A DNA stretch of 64,000 bases, taken from NCBI RefSeq assembly GCF_000214725.1, contig NC_015574.1, positions 62,001 through 126,000 of the forward strand, read 5' to 3'. This DNA comes from Methanobacterium paludis. Its GTDB lineage: Archaea > Methanobacteriota > Methanobacteria > Methanobacteriales > Methanobacteriaceae. The notes beneath the pieces were generated by a model, which searched no databases, was not told where the DNA came from, and saw only the letters and a list, made by a program, of their open reading frames with translations. Shown here in pieces: positions 47,403-56,037 of this stretch. Position 1 is the stretch's first letter. Every line of letters starts with the position of its first letter. A program made the translations under genes and the position numbers.

Positions 47403-48656
47403 TCAAGTTTCACGCATATCTTTAACGATTGTACCGTCTTTTATAACCATAACTATGTTGTCTGGATTTCCAAGTGACTTTATATCCTCCAAAGGATTGG
47501 TTTTACTTATCACAATGTCTGCAAATTTTCCTTCTTCAACCGTACCAACCTTATCCTGCCATCCAAGACATTCAGCCCCAGTTTTTGTTCCTGCAACTAT
47601 GGCTTCATCTGGGGTCATCCCTATATCCTGAAGAAGACTCAATTCTTCCAAATTACGGCCGTGTGATAACACACCGCAGTCCGTTCCCAGGGCTATGGTA
47701 ACTCCCGCTCTGTAAGCCTTTTTAATGTTCTCTTTCTGGATATCAAACACCGTTAAAGCGGATTCAACTTCCCACTCACGCACTTCTCCTCTTTTTGCCC
47801 TTTCCATGTTGTTTTTGTTTACAAGAAGGGTTGGAACCAGGTAAGTCTTGTTTTCAAGCATCATATGGATTGCTTCCTCATCTAGGTAGGTGCCATGTTC
47901 AATGGAATGCACACCTGCCTTAAGGGCATTTTTCATTCCCTGAACTCCGTGAGCATGTGCCATTACTTTGATGCCATCTTTGTACTCTGCTTCCTTTACA
48001 ATAACCTTCAATTCTTCAACTGTGAACTGTGTGGATTCAGGTCCGTCGTTCACGCTCATAACACCCCCTGTCACCATGACCTTTATAACCTCTGCACCTG
48101 CACGCAGAACCTCGCGCACCTTCTTTCTAACCTCCTCAAGACCGTCACAGATACTATCTGGATAACCTGGATAAGAAGTTTTAATATCGTATCCTGAATT
48201 CAGCCATAAATCGAAGTGGCCTCCTGTTATTGAAAGTGGGGTAACAGATATTTGTATCCTGGGCCCGAGAATCAAACCCTGTTCAATCGCCATTTTAACG
48301 CCTGCATCTGCAAGACCCGCGTCTCGCACTGTTGTAACACCGGCGTTGATTGTAAGGCGCATGTTTTCAATTGCATTGTAAAAGTAGAGTGAAAGTGGCT
48401 TGTAAATAATGTCTTCCCTGTGAAATCCATTGGCCATGATGTGAACGTGGGCGTCCACAAATCCTGGTAAAATGAAGCCATCGTTGGCGTCTATCATTTT
48501 CATTTTGGAGGTTTCAGGGAGTTTTATTGAGTTTTTAGGGCCTGCAGATATTATTTGTTTGTTCCTGATTAATACAGCGGCATTCCTAATTGGGGGCTTA
48601 CCTGTACCGTCTATAAGAGTTCCATTATGGATCAAGGAGTATGGCATCTTTATCAT
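47403..48656 (-). CDS. Amidohydrolase family metal-dependent hydrolase
   Basis: 417 residues. Metal ligands are visible as FVDAHVHIMANG (about 63-74), MAHAHG (about 228-233), IEHGTYLD (about 249-256) and GTDCGVLSHG (about 319-328), with a C-terminal GTVEEGKFADIVI typical of imidazolonepropionase-like and prolidase-like members (COG1228). Such enzymes cleave cyclic amides or dipeptides. The substrate is undefined and no pathway gene is adjacent. The start may be ATG 48656 or ATG 48647. Confidence 0.78.
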   Translation of the reverse strand: MIKMPYSLIHNGTLIDGTGKPPIRNAAVLIRNKQIISAGPKNSIKLPETSKMKMIDANDGFILPGFVDAHVHIMANGFHREDIIYKPLSLYFYNAIENMRLTINAGVTTVRDAGLADAGVKMAIEQGLILGPRIQISVTPLSITGGHFDLWLNSGYDIKTSYPGYPDSICDGLEEVRKKVREVLRAGAEVIKVMVTGGVMSVNDGPESTQFTVEELKVIVKEAEYKDGIKVMAHAHGVQGMKNALKAGVHSIEHGTYLDEEAIHMMLENKTYLVPTLLVNKNNMERAKRGEVREWEVESALTVFDIQKENIKKAYRAGVTIALGTDCGVLSHGRNLEELSLLQDIGMTPDEAIVAGTKTGAECLGWQDKVGTVEEGKFADIVISKTNPLEDIKSLGNPDNIVMVIKDGTIVKDMRET

Positions 48657-49040
48657 CCTATCTTTTTATCATTTACATTGAAGTTTTCATCAAGTAACTA
48701 TTGGTGTTTTAACTTTTATTTATTACTGGAGTTAAGATAATGAATAAAACTATAAATGAACTATTTTTATGATTTATTCGTTTTTATGATTTATTTTAAT
48801 AAAATAAATGATAATTACAATTTTTTTTGTTTTATTAAATCTTAAAACTGTTTATTTTTAATTTAAATTCATTTAAATATCTATTTTTTATTAATATCTG
48901 TTTTTATCAAATTTAATCCAATTTAGGGAATAAAAAGAAAACTCCATTAGGGAAATTAAACAAAATATGTAATGGGAATCAAGTTGTTCTGAAATCAGTT
49001 CTCAGAGCAAAATTTTTGAATAAACTGTGGGGTGGAATTT
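48657..49040. other. Intergenic AT-rich region
   Basis: 384 bases, over 75% A+T, containing the divergent promoters of the amidohydrolase and the first DUF5518 gene. No gene or clear repeat is seen. Confidence 0.4.
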
Positions 49041-49400
49041 ATGGTGGAATGGGGAGCTGTAATTATTGGATTTGTTTTGTCAATAATACTGGGGGCTTTA
49101 TTTGCGGTGATCATCCCGTTATGGGGAGGAATGCTTGGGCTTTTAGTGGCAGGAATGGTGGTTGGTTACATGGTTGGAGGAGACGCAGCCAATGGAATGA
49201 TTAATGGGGCTGTTTCCGGTGCTTTTGGAGGTATAATGCTGGCCTTATTACTTCTAATATTTGGTACATTGATCGCAGGATTGATAGGGCTGACAGTGGC
49301 TGCAGTCACTTCTATTGTAGTATTTGTGGGACTTATAGGGGTTATAATTATAATGGCAGTTGGCGGGGCCATAGGATCGGTTGTAAAAGGGGAAGCTTAA
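49041..49400 (+). CDS. DUF5518-like membrane protein 1
   Basis: 119 residues from the ATG at 49041 (SD GGGGTGG seven bases upstream; the GTG at 49032 overlaps it). Four hydrophobic helices rich in Gly and Ala; small-residue patterns ([36 protein letters not shown]) predict close helix packing. It is the first of three tandem paralogues with the common order helix, G-Y-x-V/S loop, ING/VDGALSG, two helices and a GGAIG ending. Function is unknown. Confidence 0.65.
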   Translation: MVEWGAVIIGFVLSIILGALFAVIIPLWGGMLGLLVAGMVVGYMVGGDAANGMINGAVSGAFGGIMLALLLLIFGTLIAGLIGLTVAAVTSIVVFVGLIGVIIIMAVGGAIGSVVKGEA

Positions 49401-49492
49401 GATTTAGATAGATTTTTCTTCTTTCTTTTGTTAATTTAGTAAGATTGATCGAGGATCAATTTAAAATAGTATAACAAAAAAAATTAAGTAAC

Positions 49493-49843
49493 ATGGTAAA
49501 TCAAAAATCAGTTGTTATAGGGTTCATAGTGGCATTAGCACTGAGTTTAGCTGTAGGAATGGTTATACCGGCTTATGCAGGATACATATCCGTATTTATA
49601 GCAAGTATACTCACAGGATATCTGGTTAATGAGGATATTAAGGACGGAGCTATCCATGGAATCCTTGTGGGAATATTTACGGCAGTAGCAGTGATTTTAC
49701 TCGTTATGTTGAGATCAGGATCTTCAGAAAAGATAGCAGGACTTCTCATAGTTGTAGCGGTAGGATTAATAGGTTCTTACATACTTATAGGTGCTGTTGG
49801 AGGAGCTATAGGCTCTCTAATCAATCAAAAAGATGAACACTAA
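49493..49843 (+). CDS. DUF5518-like membrane protein 2
   Basis: 116 residues, same plan as its neighbours: GFIVALALSLAVGMVIPAYAG, GYLVNEDIKDGAIHGILVG, two more helices, then [16 protein letters not shown]. The N-E-D-I-K-D-G loop replaces the G-G-D-A-A-N-G loop of copy 1, showing divergence. It lies 92 bases after copy 1, close enough to share a transcript. There is no SD of note; a leaderless or weakly initiated start is possible. Confidence 0.65.
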   Translation: MVNQKSVVIGFIVALALSLAVGMVIPAYAGYISVFIASILTGYLVNEDIKDGAIHGILVGIFTAVAVILLVMLRSGSSEKIAGLLIVVAVGLIGSYILIGAVGGAIGSLINQKDEH

Positions 49844-49997
49844 TTTTAATAAATTTCTATTTTTTTCTATTTTTGCCGGACATTAATTGGATATACTTTA
49901 TTAATTAGAACCTTTATAATGACCTTTATAAACTCTATAAGGACATTTATAAATTATAGCTGCTTTAAGGCGAGCTTAAACATGTGAGGATGATAAA

Positions 49998-50396
49998 ATG
50001 ACTGATTGGAAGGCTGTTGGGATAGGTGCAATATTAAACGCGGTTTTAACCATAGTTTTAACTATAGCTGTATTTCCGTTGTTCTTTTTAGGACCGTTGA
50101 TAGGTGGATTTTTAACTGCTTACTTGAGTAATGGGAATGAAAAAGAGGGGTTGGTTGATGGAGCTCTTTCAGGCATAATAGGTGGTCTAATAATAGGAGT
50201 ATTATTCATTGCAGGGTTCGGTGCTTTGACTGTGATTATAGGACTTATATTTGCAAAAATAGGGATCTTGGCCGGTACAATCACTTTTATAGTGGGATTA
50301 TTTGTCACTTTGATGTCGGTGATCATTGGTGGAGTATTCGGGGCCATTGGTGGAGTTTTAGGTGAGTATATCAAACAGAATGAAATAATGGAATAA
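49998..50396 (+). CDS. DUF5518-like membrane protein 3
   Basis: 132 residues, third paralogue: AVLTIVLTIAVFPLFFLGPLIGGFLTAYLSNGNEKEG, VDGALSGIIGGLIIG, two helices and GGVFGAIGGVLGEYI. SD GAGGATGA precedes the ATG. It lies 154 bases after copy 2. The three-gene set likely arose by tandem duplication; it may act as small transporters or membrane-stability proteins, but nothing in the sequence decides this. Confidence 0.65.
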   Translation: MTDWKAVGIGAILNAVLTIVLTIAVFPLFFLGPLIGGFLTAYLSNGNEKEGLVDGALSGIIGGLIIGVLFIAGFGALTVIIGLIFAKIGILAGTITFIVGLFVTLMSVIIGGVFGAIGGVLGEYIKQNEIME

Positions 50397-50560
50397 AATT
50401 AAATAATTGATAAATAAATTGAAATTTTATTAAGTTACTTGTTTAAGTTAACTTCTTAATTTTTTGAACCATATTCGTTTGAAATACCTTAATTTTTTCC
50501 AATTTTGATGTCAATCCTTTTTCCAATTTATTATTTAATTATTTTTGACAATTTACCTTT

Positions 50561-50977
50561 TTAATTACTCTTTAAAATCTTTATGATGCCGGAATCCGCA
50601 TCAACTTCAACTAGATCTCCTTCTTTTAAGGTACCTAAAATATCAGCTTCTGGCCTGTCAACCATTGGTATTTCTGCCATTATGGCGCCTGTTGCAATTA
50701 TTGGCTCTGCTTCAAGTGCTATTATGGCCAAAGGTGCTGTACCGTTTTTGGCCATTTGATATATTACGTAGGATCCAACTGTTGAACCCTTACCTGAGGG
50801 TATGAACAGTATCTTCCCGCTTATTTTCCTGCCGTGGAGCTCGTGATTTGAATCTATTACAGTACCTGTTTCAGGGTCAACACCACCCAGAAAGCTTATT
50901 GGTTCTTTTGTTAAGATGATTTCGCCTTTTGCATGTCCCTTTGAGATTTTCCTGCTTTTAATGATTTTTGATTCCAT
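50561..50977 (-). CDS. Phosphomevalonate dehydratase small subunit (AcnX swivel domain, DUF126)
   Basis: 138 residues. The swivelling domain of aconitase [26 protein letters not shown], the conserved Ser loop [13 protein letters not shown] (about 59-71) and [17 protein letters not shown]. With the large subunit (DUF521) it dehydrates (R)-5-phosphomevalonate to trans-anhydromevalonate phosphate in the modified archaeal mevalonate pathway for membrane lipids. The large subunit is not adjacent. The gene stands alone in this window. Confidence 0.88.
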   Translation of the reverse strand: MESKIIKSRKISKGHAKGEIILTKEPISFLGGVDPETGTVIDSNHELHGRKISGKILFIPSGKGSTVGSYVIYQMAKNGTAPLAIIALEAEPIIATGAIMAEIPMVDRPEADILGTLKEGDLVEVDADSGIIKILKSN

Positions 50978-51258
50978 GATTACAATTTCTCTTGTATGTA
51001 TAAAAATTTTTTGAAGTTTAGTAAAATCTTAAATGAAACTGATAAATTAATACAAAGTGACCAAACCATAAAAAAAGCTGATTTTTGGAAATTTTCTTTA
51101 AAAAGGCGTTTTTTAAAATTTTCACTATTTTTAAATTTCACTTAAAACTTCATTTTCAAAAATAAAAATAGGACCTAAAGAGCATAAAACAGAGCATAAA
51201 AGTCCAGGCAAAATAAAAAAAATAAAAAAAGTTGATTAAGGAAGTTTTATTACAGTTC

Positions 51259-52164
51259 TCATTCCAGTTCAAGTTTCACTGCACCGATTCTTGGTGCCAG
51301 ATAGTTGTACAACACTGCCATGATGGCGTATAAAATGAATACAATGACAAAGTTGAACACAACGTTTATTAAAAGACTTATAACCCCTGCTGCGGCTGAT
51401 GAACCCATTGCAATACTGCTGACCGTGCTTATGAGTTCAAATATTAAATTAATGATAGCCATAACGATTGAAGCTATTAATGCTAATTTTATCGGTGGAA
51501 TTGAGTTTATACCGTAGAGTTTTTCTTTTAAAGCTTCAAATTCAAACTCTATACCTCCAATTTTAGGTGCAAGCAGGTTGTAGAATATCGCTGCCAGTGC
51601 AGTCATTATGAAACTGACTATGAACATCACGATTGGAACTCCAATTACCATGATTAAAAGTCCTACAATCCCTAAAGCGCCAATTGATCCAAGTCCGGGT
51701 ATGGTTGCTCCTTGATATACAGATGCAATTGCTGCACCCTGTAAACCTATTAGAAGTATTGGTCCAATTATCAGCATGGCTAGGAAAACCAGGGTGGCAC
51801 TGATTGCGGAAAGCATGAGTGCGAATGGAACAACAGGAACTCCTATGATCTCTTTCAAATCTACAAGATCAAGTTTGATTCCTCCCAACCTTGGAACGAA
51901 CACGTTGTAGATCAGTGCTGTTAAAAATGACTGTGTAACGCTGAATATAAAGCTACCCACAGGCAAAAGAATGATAACTGCTACAGCGAGGCTTGCTATT
52001 GCTCCTGCTGTGATACCGAGACTGCTTGGTAAAAATACTCCCACAACTCCTAAGATGATCACTAGAATTACTGCGTATATTAATCCCACCACTGCTGATA
52101 TTGATGAATTCATCAAGGTGTATGGCACTATACGAATGGATTTAATCTCTTTAATGTCTGACAA
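51259..52164 (-). CDS. Triple-repeat membrane protein A
   Basis: 301 residues from TTG at 52164: SD GGAGGTGA sits just upstream, and this start (MSDIKEIKSIR) matches that of its neighbour (MVDVKEIKSIR). Three internal repeats of about 100 residues each have the order I-x-(S/V)-(I/V)-P-x-x-P/L-x-x-L-M hydrophobic helix, long Gly/Ala-rich helix or loop, then YNxxxPRxGGxKxxxE. Repeat ends are at about 92-105 (YNVFVPRLGGIKLDL), 193-208 (YNLLAPKIGGIEFEF) and 287-301 (YNYLAPRIGAVKLELE). About six to seven TM segments. I do not recognise the family. A paralogue lies 260 bases upstream. Confidence 0.6.
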   Translation of the reverse strand: MSDIKEIKSIRIVPYTLMNSSISAVVGLIYAVILVIILGVVGVFLPSSLGITAGAIASLAVAVIILLPVGSFIFSVTQSFLTALIYNVFVPRLGGIKLDLVDLKEIIGVPVVPFALMLSAISATLVFLAMLIIGPILLIGLQGAAIASVYQGATIPGLGSIGALGIVGLLIMVIGVPIVMFIVSFIMTALAAIFYNLLAPKIGGIEFEFEALKEKLYGINSIPPIKLALIASIVMAIINLIFELISTVSSIAMGSSAAAGVISLLINVVFNFVIVFILYAIMAVLYNYLAPRIGAVKLELE

Positions 52165-52425
52165 ATCATTCACCTCCAAATTTATCTAAATAATCTCTCT
52201 GAGGATACTTTATAATTAAATTTTCCTATTTTTTTCTTTTAATCTAAAAAATAGCTTCAAAATCTAATCGGAAATAAAACTAAATGATGGAACTTGATAA
52301 TATGATTAGTAAATTTAGTTAAAAAATAGATGGTTCAAAGACAAAAAAAAGAATAAAGAGAGGATTAAGGAAGTTTTATTCCAGTATTTATCTTAGTTGT
52401 TATTCATTTACTTATTTCTCGTTGT

Positions 52426-53334
52426 TTATTCCAGTTCTAATTTGACTCCGCCGATTCTTGGTGCCAGGAAGTTGTAGAATATCGTTATCAAGGCGACAAT
52501 GATGAAGTACATTATGAAAAATCCTATTGTAGTTGTTATAAGTGATACAACACCATTGGCTGCGTTTCCTGCCATACTGTATAACCCTAAATTTATAATG
52601 CCTCTTATGAATCCGAATATTGTGAATACCACTGCTACGGCCAGGGCTGCGGGTAAAACAGGTATTGATGTTATTTCTCTTCCTTTTCTCACAATGTCTG
52701 CAAGTTCCAGTTTAATCCCGCCAACACGGGGTATTAAGTAGTTGTAAAATATTGCAAACAGTGCGTGGCCTATGAACCCGAATATGAAGACCATTACTGG
52801 TAGTCCTATGATTAAAAATAGAGCTCCAAGGACTCCTGCTGTTCCTAAACCTTCCACCGAACCTGTGAATCCTGCTGTGTTGTTGGCTATTATTGGTGCT
52901 ACTGTTCCTATAATTCCAGTTATTGGGGCCAGAGCGGATGCCAGTAGCAATCCGATGATGAATGCCCATATGGCTTCAATACAAGCCATTATAAATGCAA
53001 ATGACATAACTGGAATTGATCTTATCTCGTTTCCTTCAAATCCTAACTTTACACCACCAATACGGGGCACTAGGCTGTTGTACAAAATTACGCTGATAAA
53101 AGAGATTGTAACAGTGATAAGAAATGCACTTATGGGGCTTATGATTATTATGGCGATACCAAAGGCTGCAATTATTCTGCCTAACTCTGCAAGTTGAGGT
53201 ACAAGTGCTGCAACTGCTCCAAATGTAATGGCAAGTATTATTGCAAATATAAAGGCCAGTATTGCATGAATCGATGAGGACATCAATGTGAAGGAAACTG
53301 GTCTAATGGATTTTATTTCTTTTACATCAACCAT
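52426..53334 (-). CDS. Triple-repeat membrane protein B
   Basis: 302 residues, same fold as protein A with three internal repeats ending in YNSLVPRIGGVKLGFE, YNYLIPRVGGIKLELA and YNFLAPRIGGVKLELE. The repeats start with an (I/V)-x-S-I-x-P-V helix. Hydrophobic segments separate the motifs. SD AAGGAG lies before the ATG. A and B are a tandem pair on the minus strand, and the motif positions align throughout, so they are paralogues. Function is unknown; repeated charged-tail motifs suggest a homo-oligomeric or scaffold membrane protein. Confidence 0.6.
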   Translation of the reverse strand: MVDVKEIKSIRPVSFTLMSSSIHAILAFIFAIILAITFGAVAALVPQLAELGRIIAAFGIAIIIISPISAFLITVTISFISVILYNSLVPRIGGVKLGFEGNEIRSIPVMSFAFIMACIEAIWAFIIGLLLASALAPITGIIGTVAPIIANNTAGFTGSVEGLGTAGVLGALFLIIGLPVMVFIFGFIGHALFAIFYNYLIPRVGGIKLELADIVRKGREITSIPVLPAALAVAVVFTIFGFIRGIINLGLYSMAGNAANGVVSLITTTIGFFIMYFIIVALITIFYNFLAPRIGGVKLELE

Positions 53335-53805
53335 CTTTTCAACTCCTTGTATATTGTGGTATTATTTTTATTTTAATTATTATATTAAATTATTCTTTTA
53401 TTAATTAATGGAAAATGGAAGAGTTATATTGAGGTGAAATTAAATAAAATCGATTTCTGTTTTATTAATTAAAAAAAGCTTTTCCTATGAATTGTACTTT
53501 TGATTTTAAAGTTTATAAATCCTTAAATTTTTATTTTTAAAAAAAGTTTTTAACAATTTATAGATTAAAAACAATAATGGTGGAATGTTTTTTTGGAGTA
53601 TGTAATCAATTAAAATAGAATTAATAAAAAAGATTAGGCACCACAGTCTAAATATTAAAAATTAAGTTTAGATATTAAAAAAATAAAAAATTTTTAATTT
53701 TAAAGGATATTTAAAAGATATTAAAGTAATTAATTTCTTTAAAAGATGAAATAATTTTAGTCAATCAAATTAAAGGTAAGAAAAAATTTAAATTGGGATT
53801 TAATC
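53335..53805. other. Long AT-rich gap downstream of purB
   Basis: 471 bases with extended A/T runs, bounded by the promoter of triple-repeat protein B on the left and the purB terminator side on the right. No reading frame or structured RNA is apparent. Confidence 0.4.
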
Positions 53806-55155
53806 CTAAAACCATTCATTTGAGTCCTTTAAAACATTTTCCACGATCTGGATCGAGGATCCAAGGTATGTGTGGGGGTCCATTATCTTTTCGATATCAT
53901 CTTCCGTTAGATATTTCTTTATTTCACTATTTGACGAGACTATCTCCTTCAATCCCACATCTTTATCATAAGCCTCCAGTGAACAGTTCCTTACAAGTGC
54001 GTAAGCTGTTTGTTTTCCTGCTCCTTTTCTTGTAAGCTCTGCCATAAACCTTTCAGCCATTATGAGGCCGTTGGTCATGTTCAGGTTGTGTTCTATGTTC
54101 TCAGGATGGAAAACGAGGTTACTGAAGAGTTTTATGGATAGTTTGAGTATGTAGTCTGTGAGCATACTGGACTCTGGCAGGATTATCCTCTCACAGGAGG
54201 AGTTTGTAAGGTCTCTTTCATGCCATAATGGGTTGTTTTGAAGTGCAGGAGCAACATAAGCCCTTATAACTCTTGAGATACCACATATTCTTTCTCCAGT
54301 TATAGGGTTTCTTTTGTGGGGCATGGTGCTTGATCCGACCTGTTTTTTAGGGTCAAAACTCTCGCCAATCTCATCTATCTCAGTTCTTTGAAGGTTTCTT
54401 ATCTCGAGTGCCATCTTTTCAAGGGTGCTTGCAATGTTTGCAAGGCACATTATGAATTCAGCGTGAACATCCCTTTGAACAATCTGGCTTGAGATTAAAA
54501 CTGGTCTAAGGCCAAGTATTTCAGAAACCTTGTTGTGTACTGCAAGTCCATCTGTGCCCAGAGCTGCTGTTGTACCCACGGCCCCTGTTAACATGCCCAC
54601 ACAGATCCTTTTATTACACTCATCAAGCCTTTCGATCTGCCTGTGGAGTTCGTCAGCCCATATTGCAAACTTCATACCGTAAGTGGTTGGAAGTGCGTGC
54701 TGTCCATGGGTTCTACCGATACAAACAGTTTTTTTATTATCATCTGCAAGTTTTAAAAGGGTTTTTGTGAGCTCAACCACTTTTTCCCTAATAATTGATA
54801 TGGTTTCCTTGAAAAGTAGGGACTGCGAAGTGTCTATAATGTCGTTTGATGTTGCACCGAAGTGCACGTATTCTCCGGCATCTCCTTCACATACCTCTGC
54901 AAGGGCCTTCACAATTGAAGCAATGTCATGATGGGTTTGCATCTCAATTTCGGATACCCTCTCAGATTTAACATATTTTGTACTTGCTTTACTTTTTATT
55001 TCATCTGCAGCTTCTTTTGGAATGATATTAAGTTGAGCTTCGGCATCTGCAAGTGCAGCTTCAACTTCAAGCATCTTTTGAAGTTTGTTATCTGCCTCCC
55101 AGACTTTTCTCATCTCTTCTGTATTGTATCTGTATTCAATAGGGTGGATAGCCAT
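53806..55155 (-). CDS. purB: Adenylosuccinate lyase
   Basis: 449 residues, typical PurB. It acts twice in purine synthesis: SAICAR to AICAR plus fumarate, and adenylosuccinate to AMP plus fumarate. Motifs: THHDIASIVKAL (catalytic His region, about 86-97), IGRTHGQHALPTTYG (about 148-162) and the superfamily signature GSSTMPHKRNPITGERI (about 263-279). SD AAGGAG precedes the ATG. A Sec61-beta gene lies about 190 bases upstream on the same strand. Confidence 0.96.
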   Translation of the reverse strand: MAIHPIEYRYNTEEMRKVWEADNKLQKMLEVEAALADAEAQLNIIPKEAADEIKSKASTKYVKSERVSEIEMQTHHDIASIVKALAEVCEGDAGEYVHFGATSNDIIDTSQSLLFKETISIIREKVVELTKTLLKLADDNKKTVCIGRTHGQHALPTTYGMKFAIWADELHRQIERLDECNKRICVGMLTGAVGTTAALGTDGLAVHNKVSEILGLRPVLISSQIVQRDVHAEFIMCLANIASTLEKMALEIRNLQRTEIDEIGESFDPKKQVGSSTMPHKRNPITGERICGISRVIRAYVAPALQNNPLWHERDLTNSSCERIILPESSMLTDYILKLSIKLFSNLVFHPENIEHNLNMTNGLIMAERFMAELTRKGAGKQTAYALVRNCSLEAYDKDVGLKEIVSSNSEIKKYLTEDDIEKIMDPHTYLGSSIQIVENVLKDSNEWF

Positions 55156-55343
55156 GATTAAACTCCTTGTAAAATTTTAAATAAAATAAAATCTTTTTCC
55201 TAAAAAAAATATTAAATTCAGTATTTAGGTTCCGTATCTCAGATAGTCTTCTTAAAAGAATATCTTTTTAAGATGCTTCCCCTAATCCATTGATTGAACC
55301 ATTCAATTTGAATTGCAATAACCTTTACTTTAAAATACTTTCT

Positions 55344-55505
55344 TTATGAGTATGAAAACCTCAGGGCAATGCATAACGCTGCCAGAACAACGGTCATAAT
55401 TACGACCTGTTCCGGTGTTAGTTTGGGTCCCTTTGTTTCTTCTTCGAAGTACCTTACAAGTCCGGCACCGCTTGGTGGGAGAACTTTTTTATCCTTTTTT
55501 GCCAT
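55344..55505 (-). CDS. secG: Preprotein translocase subunit Sec61-beta (SecG)
   Basis: 53 residues. The sequence MAKKDKKVLPPSGAGLVRYF then TKGPKLTPEQVVIMTVVLAA is the archaeal Sec61-beta pattern: basic N-terminus, the PPSGAGL(V/I)RYF(E/D)EE motif (10-23), KxxP, and one C-terminal TM helix (about 34-50). It stabilises the SecYE protein-conducting channel. It is a stand-alone gene on the purB strand. Confidence 0.92.
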   Translation of the reverse strand: MAKKDKKVLPPSGAGLVRYFEEETKGPKLTPEQVVIMTVVLAALCIALRFSYS

Positions 55506-56037
55506 AGAATCACCATAAAATTTACTTATTTACTGAATATTAACTACTAATCTACATTTACTTTACTGAGTTTAAATATTTATTTCAAGCTTTATAATTA
55601 TAGTGGTCTTTTAATTTTCAAGTTTTTCAGATTGGATGAGAAAAAAATTTTTTATAATAAGATTATCTAAAATCTTAAATTTGAAAATAAAGGGCGAAAA
55701 TATTATTATAATAAAATAACTTTATTTTAAAATGATTTTATAAATTTCTAAGGTGTAATTGCCTCTTTTCAGAGAGATATACGTTTAATGTTACCTTAAA
55801 GATATTTAAACGAATGCATACTGTCTAAAATCTCTTTAACTTAATTTTCATGTTTTATAGACAAATTTATAAATGGTTTTGAACATAGGACAACAGTGGA
55901 AAAAATTAGTTTTCCCCAATAAAGATTGCAACGATTTATTACACATCTTTTATAAAATCGTATTGATTTTAGTTGAATATAACAATTATACTAAAAGATA
56001 AAGAATTGAATGATTAAAAGATCAGCAAGGGACTGTT
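55506..56037. other. Divergent intergenic region upstream of polC
   Basis: 532 bases, AT-rich. It holds the promoters for secG on the left and polC on the right; TTTATAAAT at 55866-55874 is a TATA candidate for polC with a leader of about 140 bases. A short GGAAAA/TTTTCC hairpin (55898-55915) lies just after it. No gene is seen. Confidence 0.4.
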
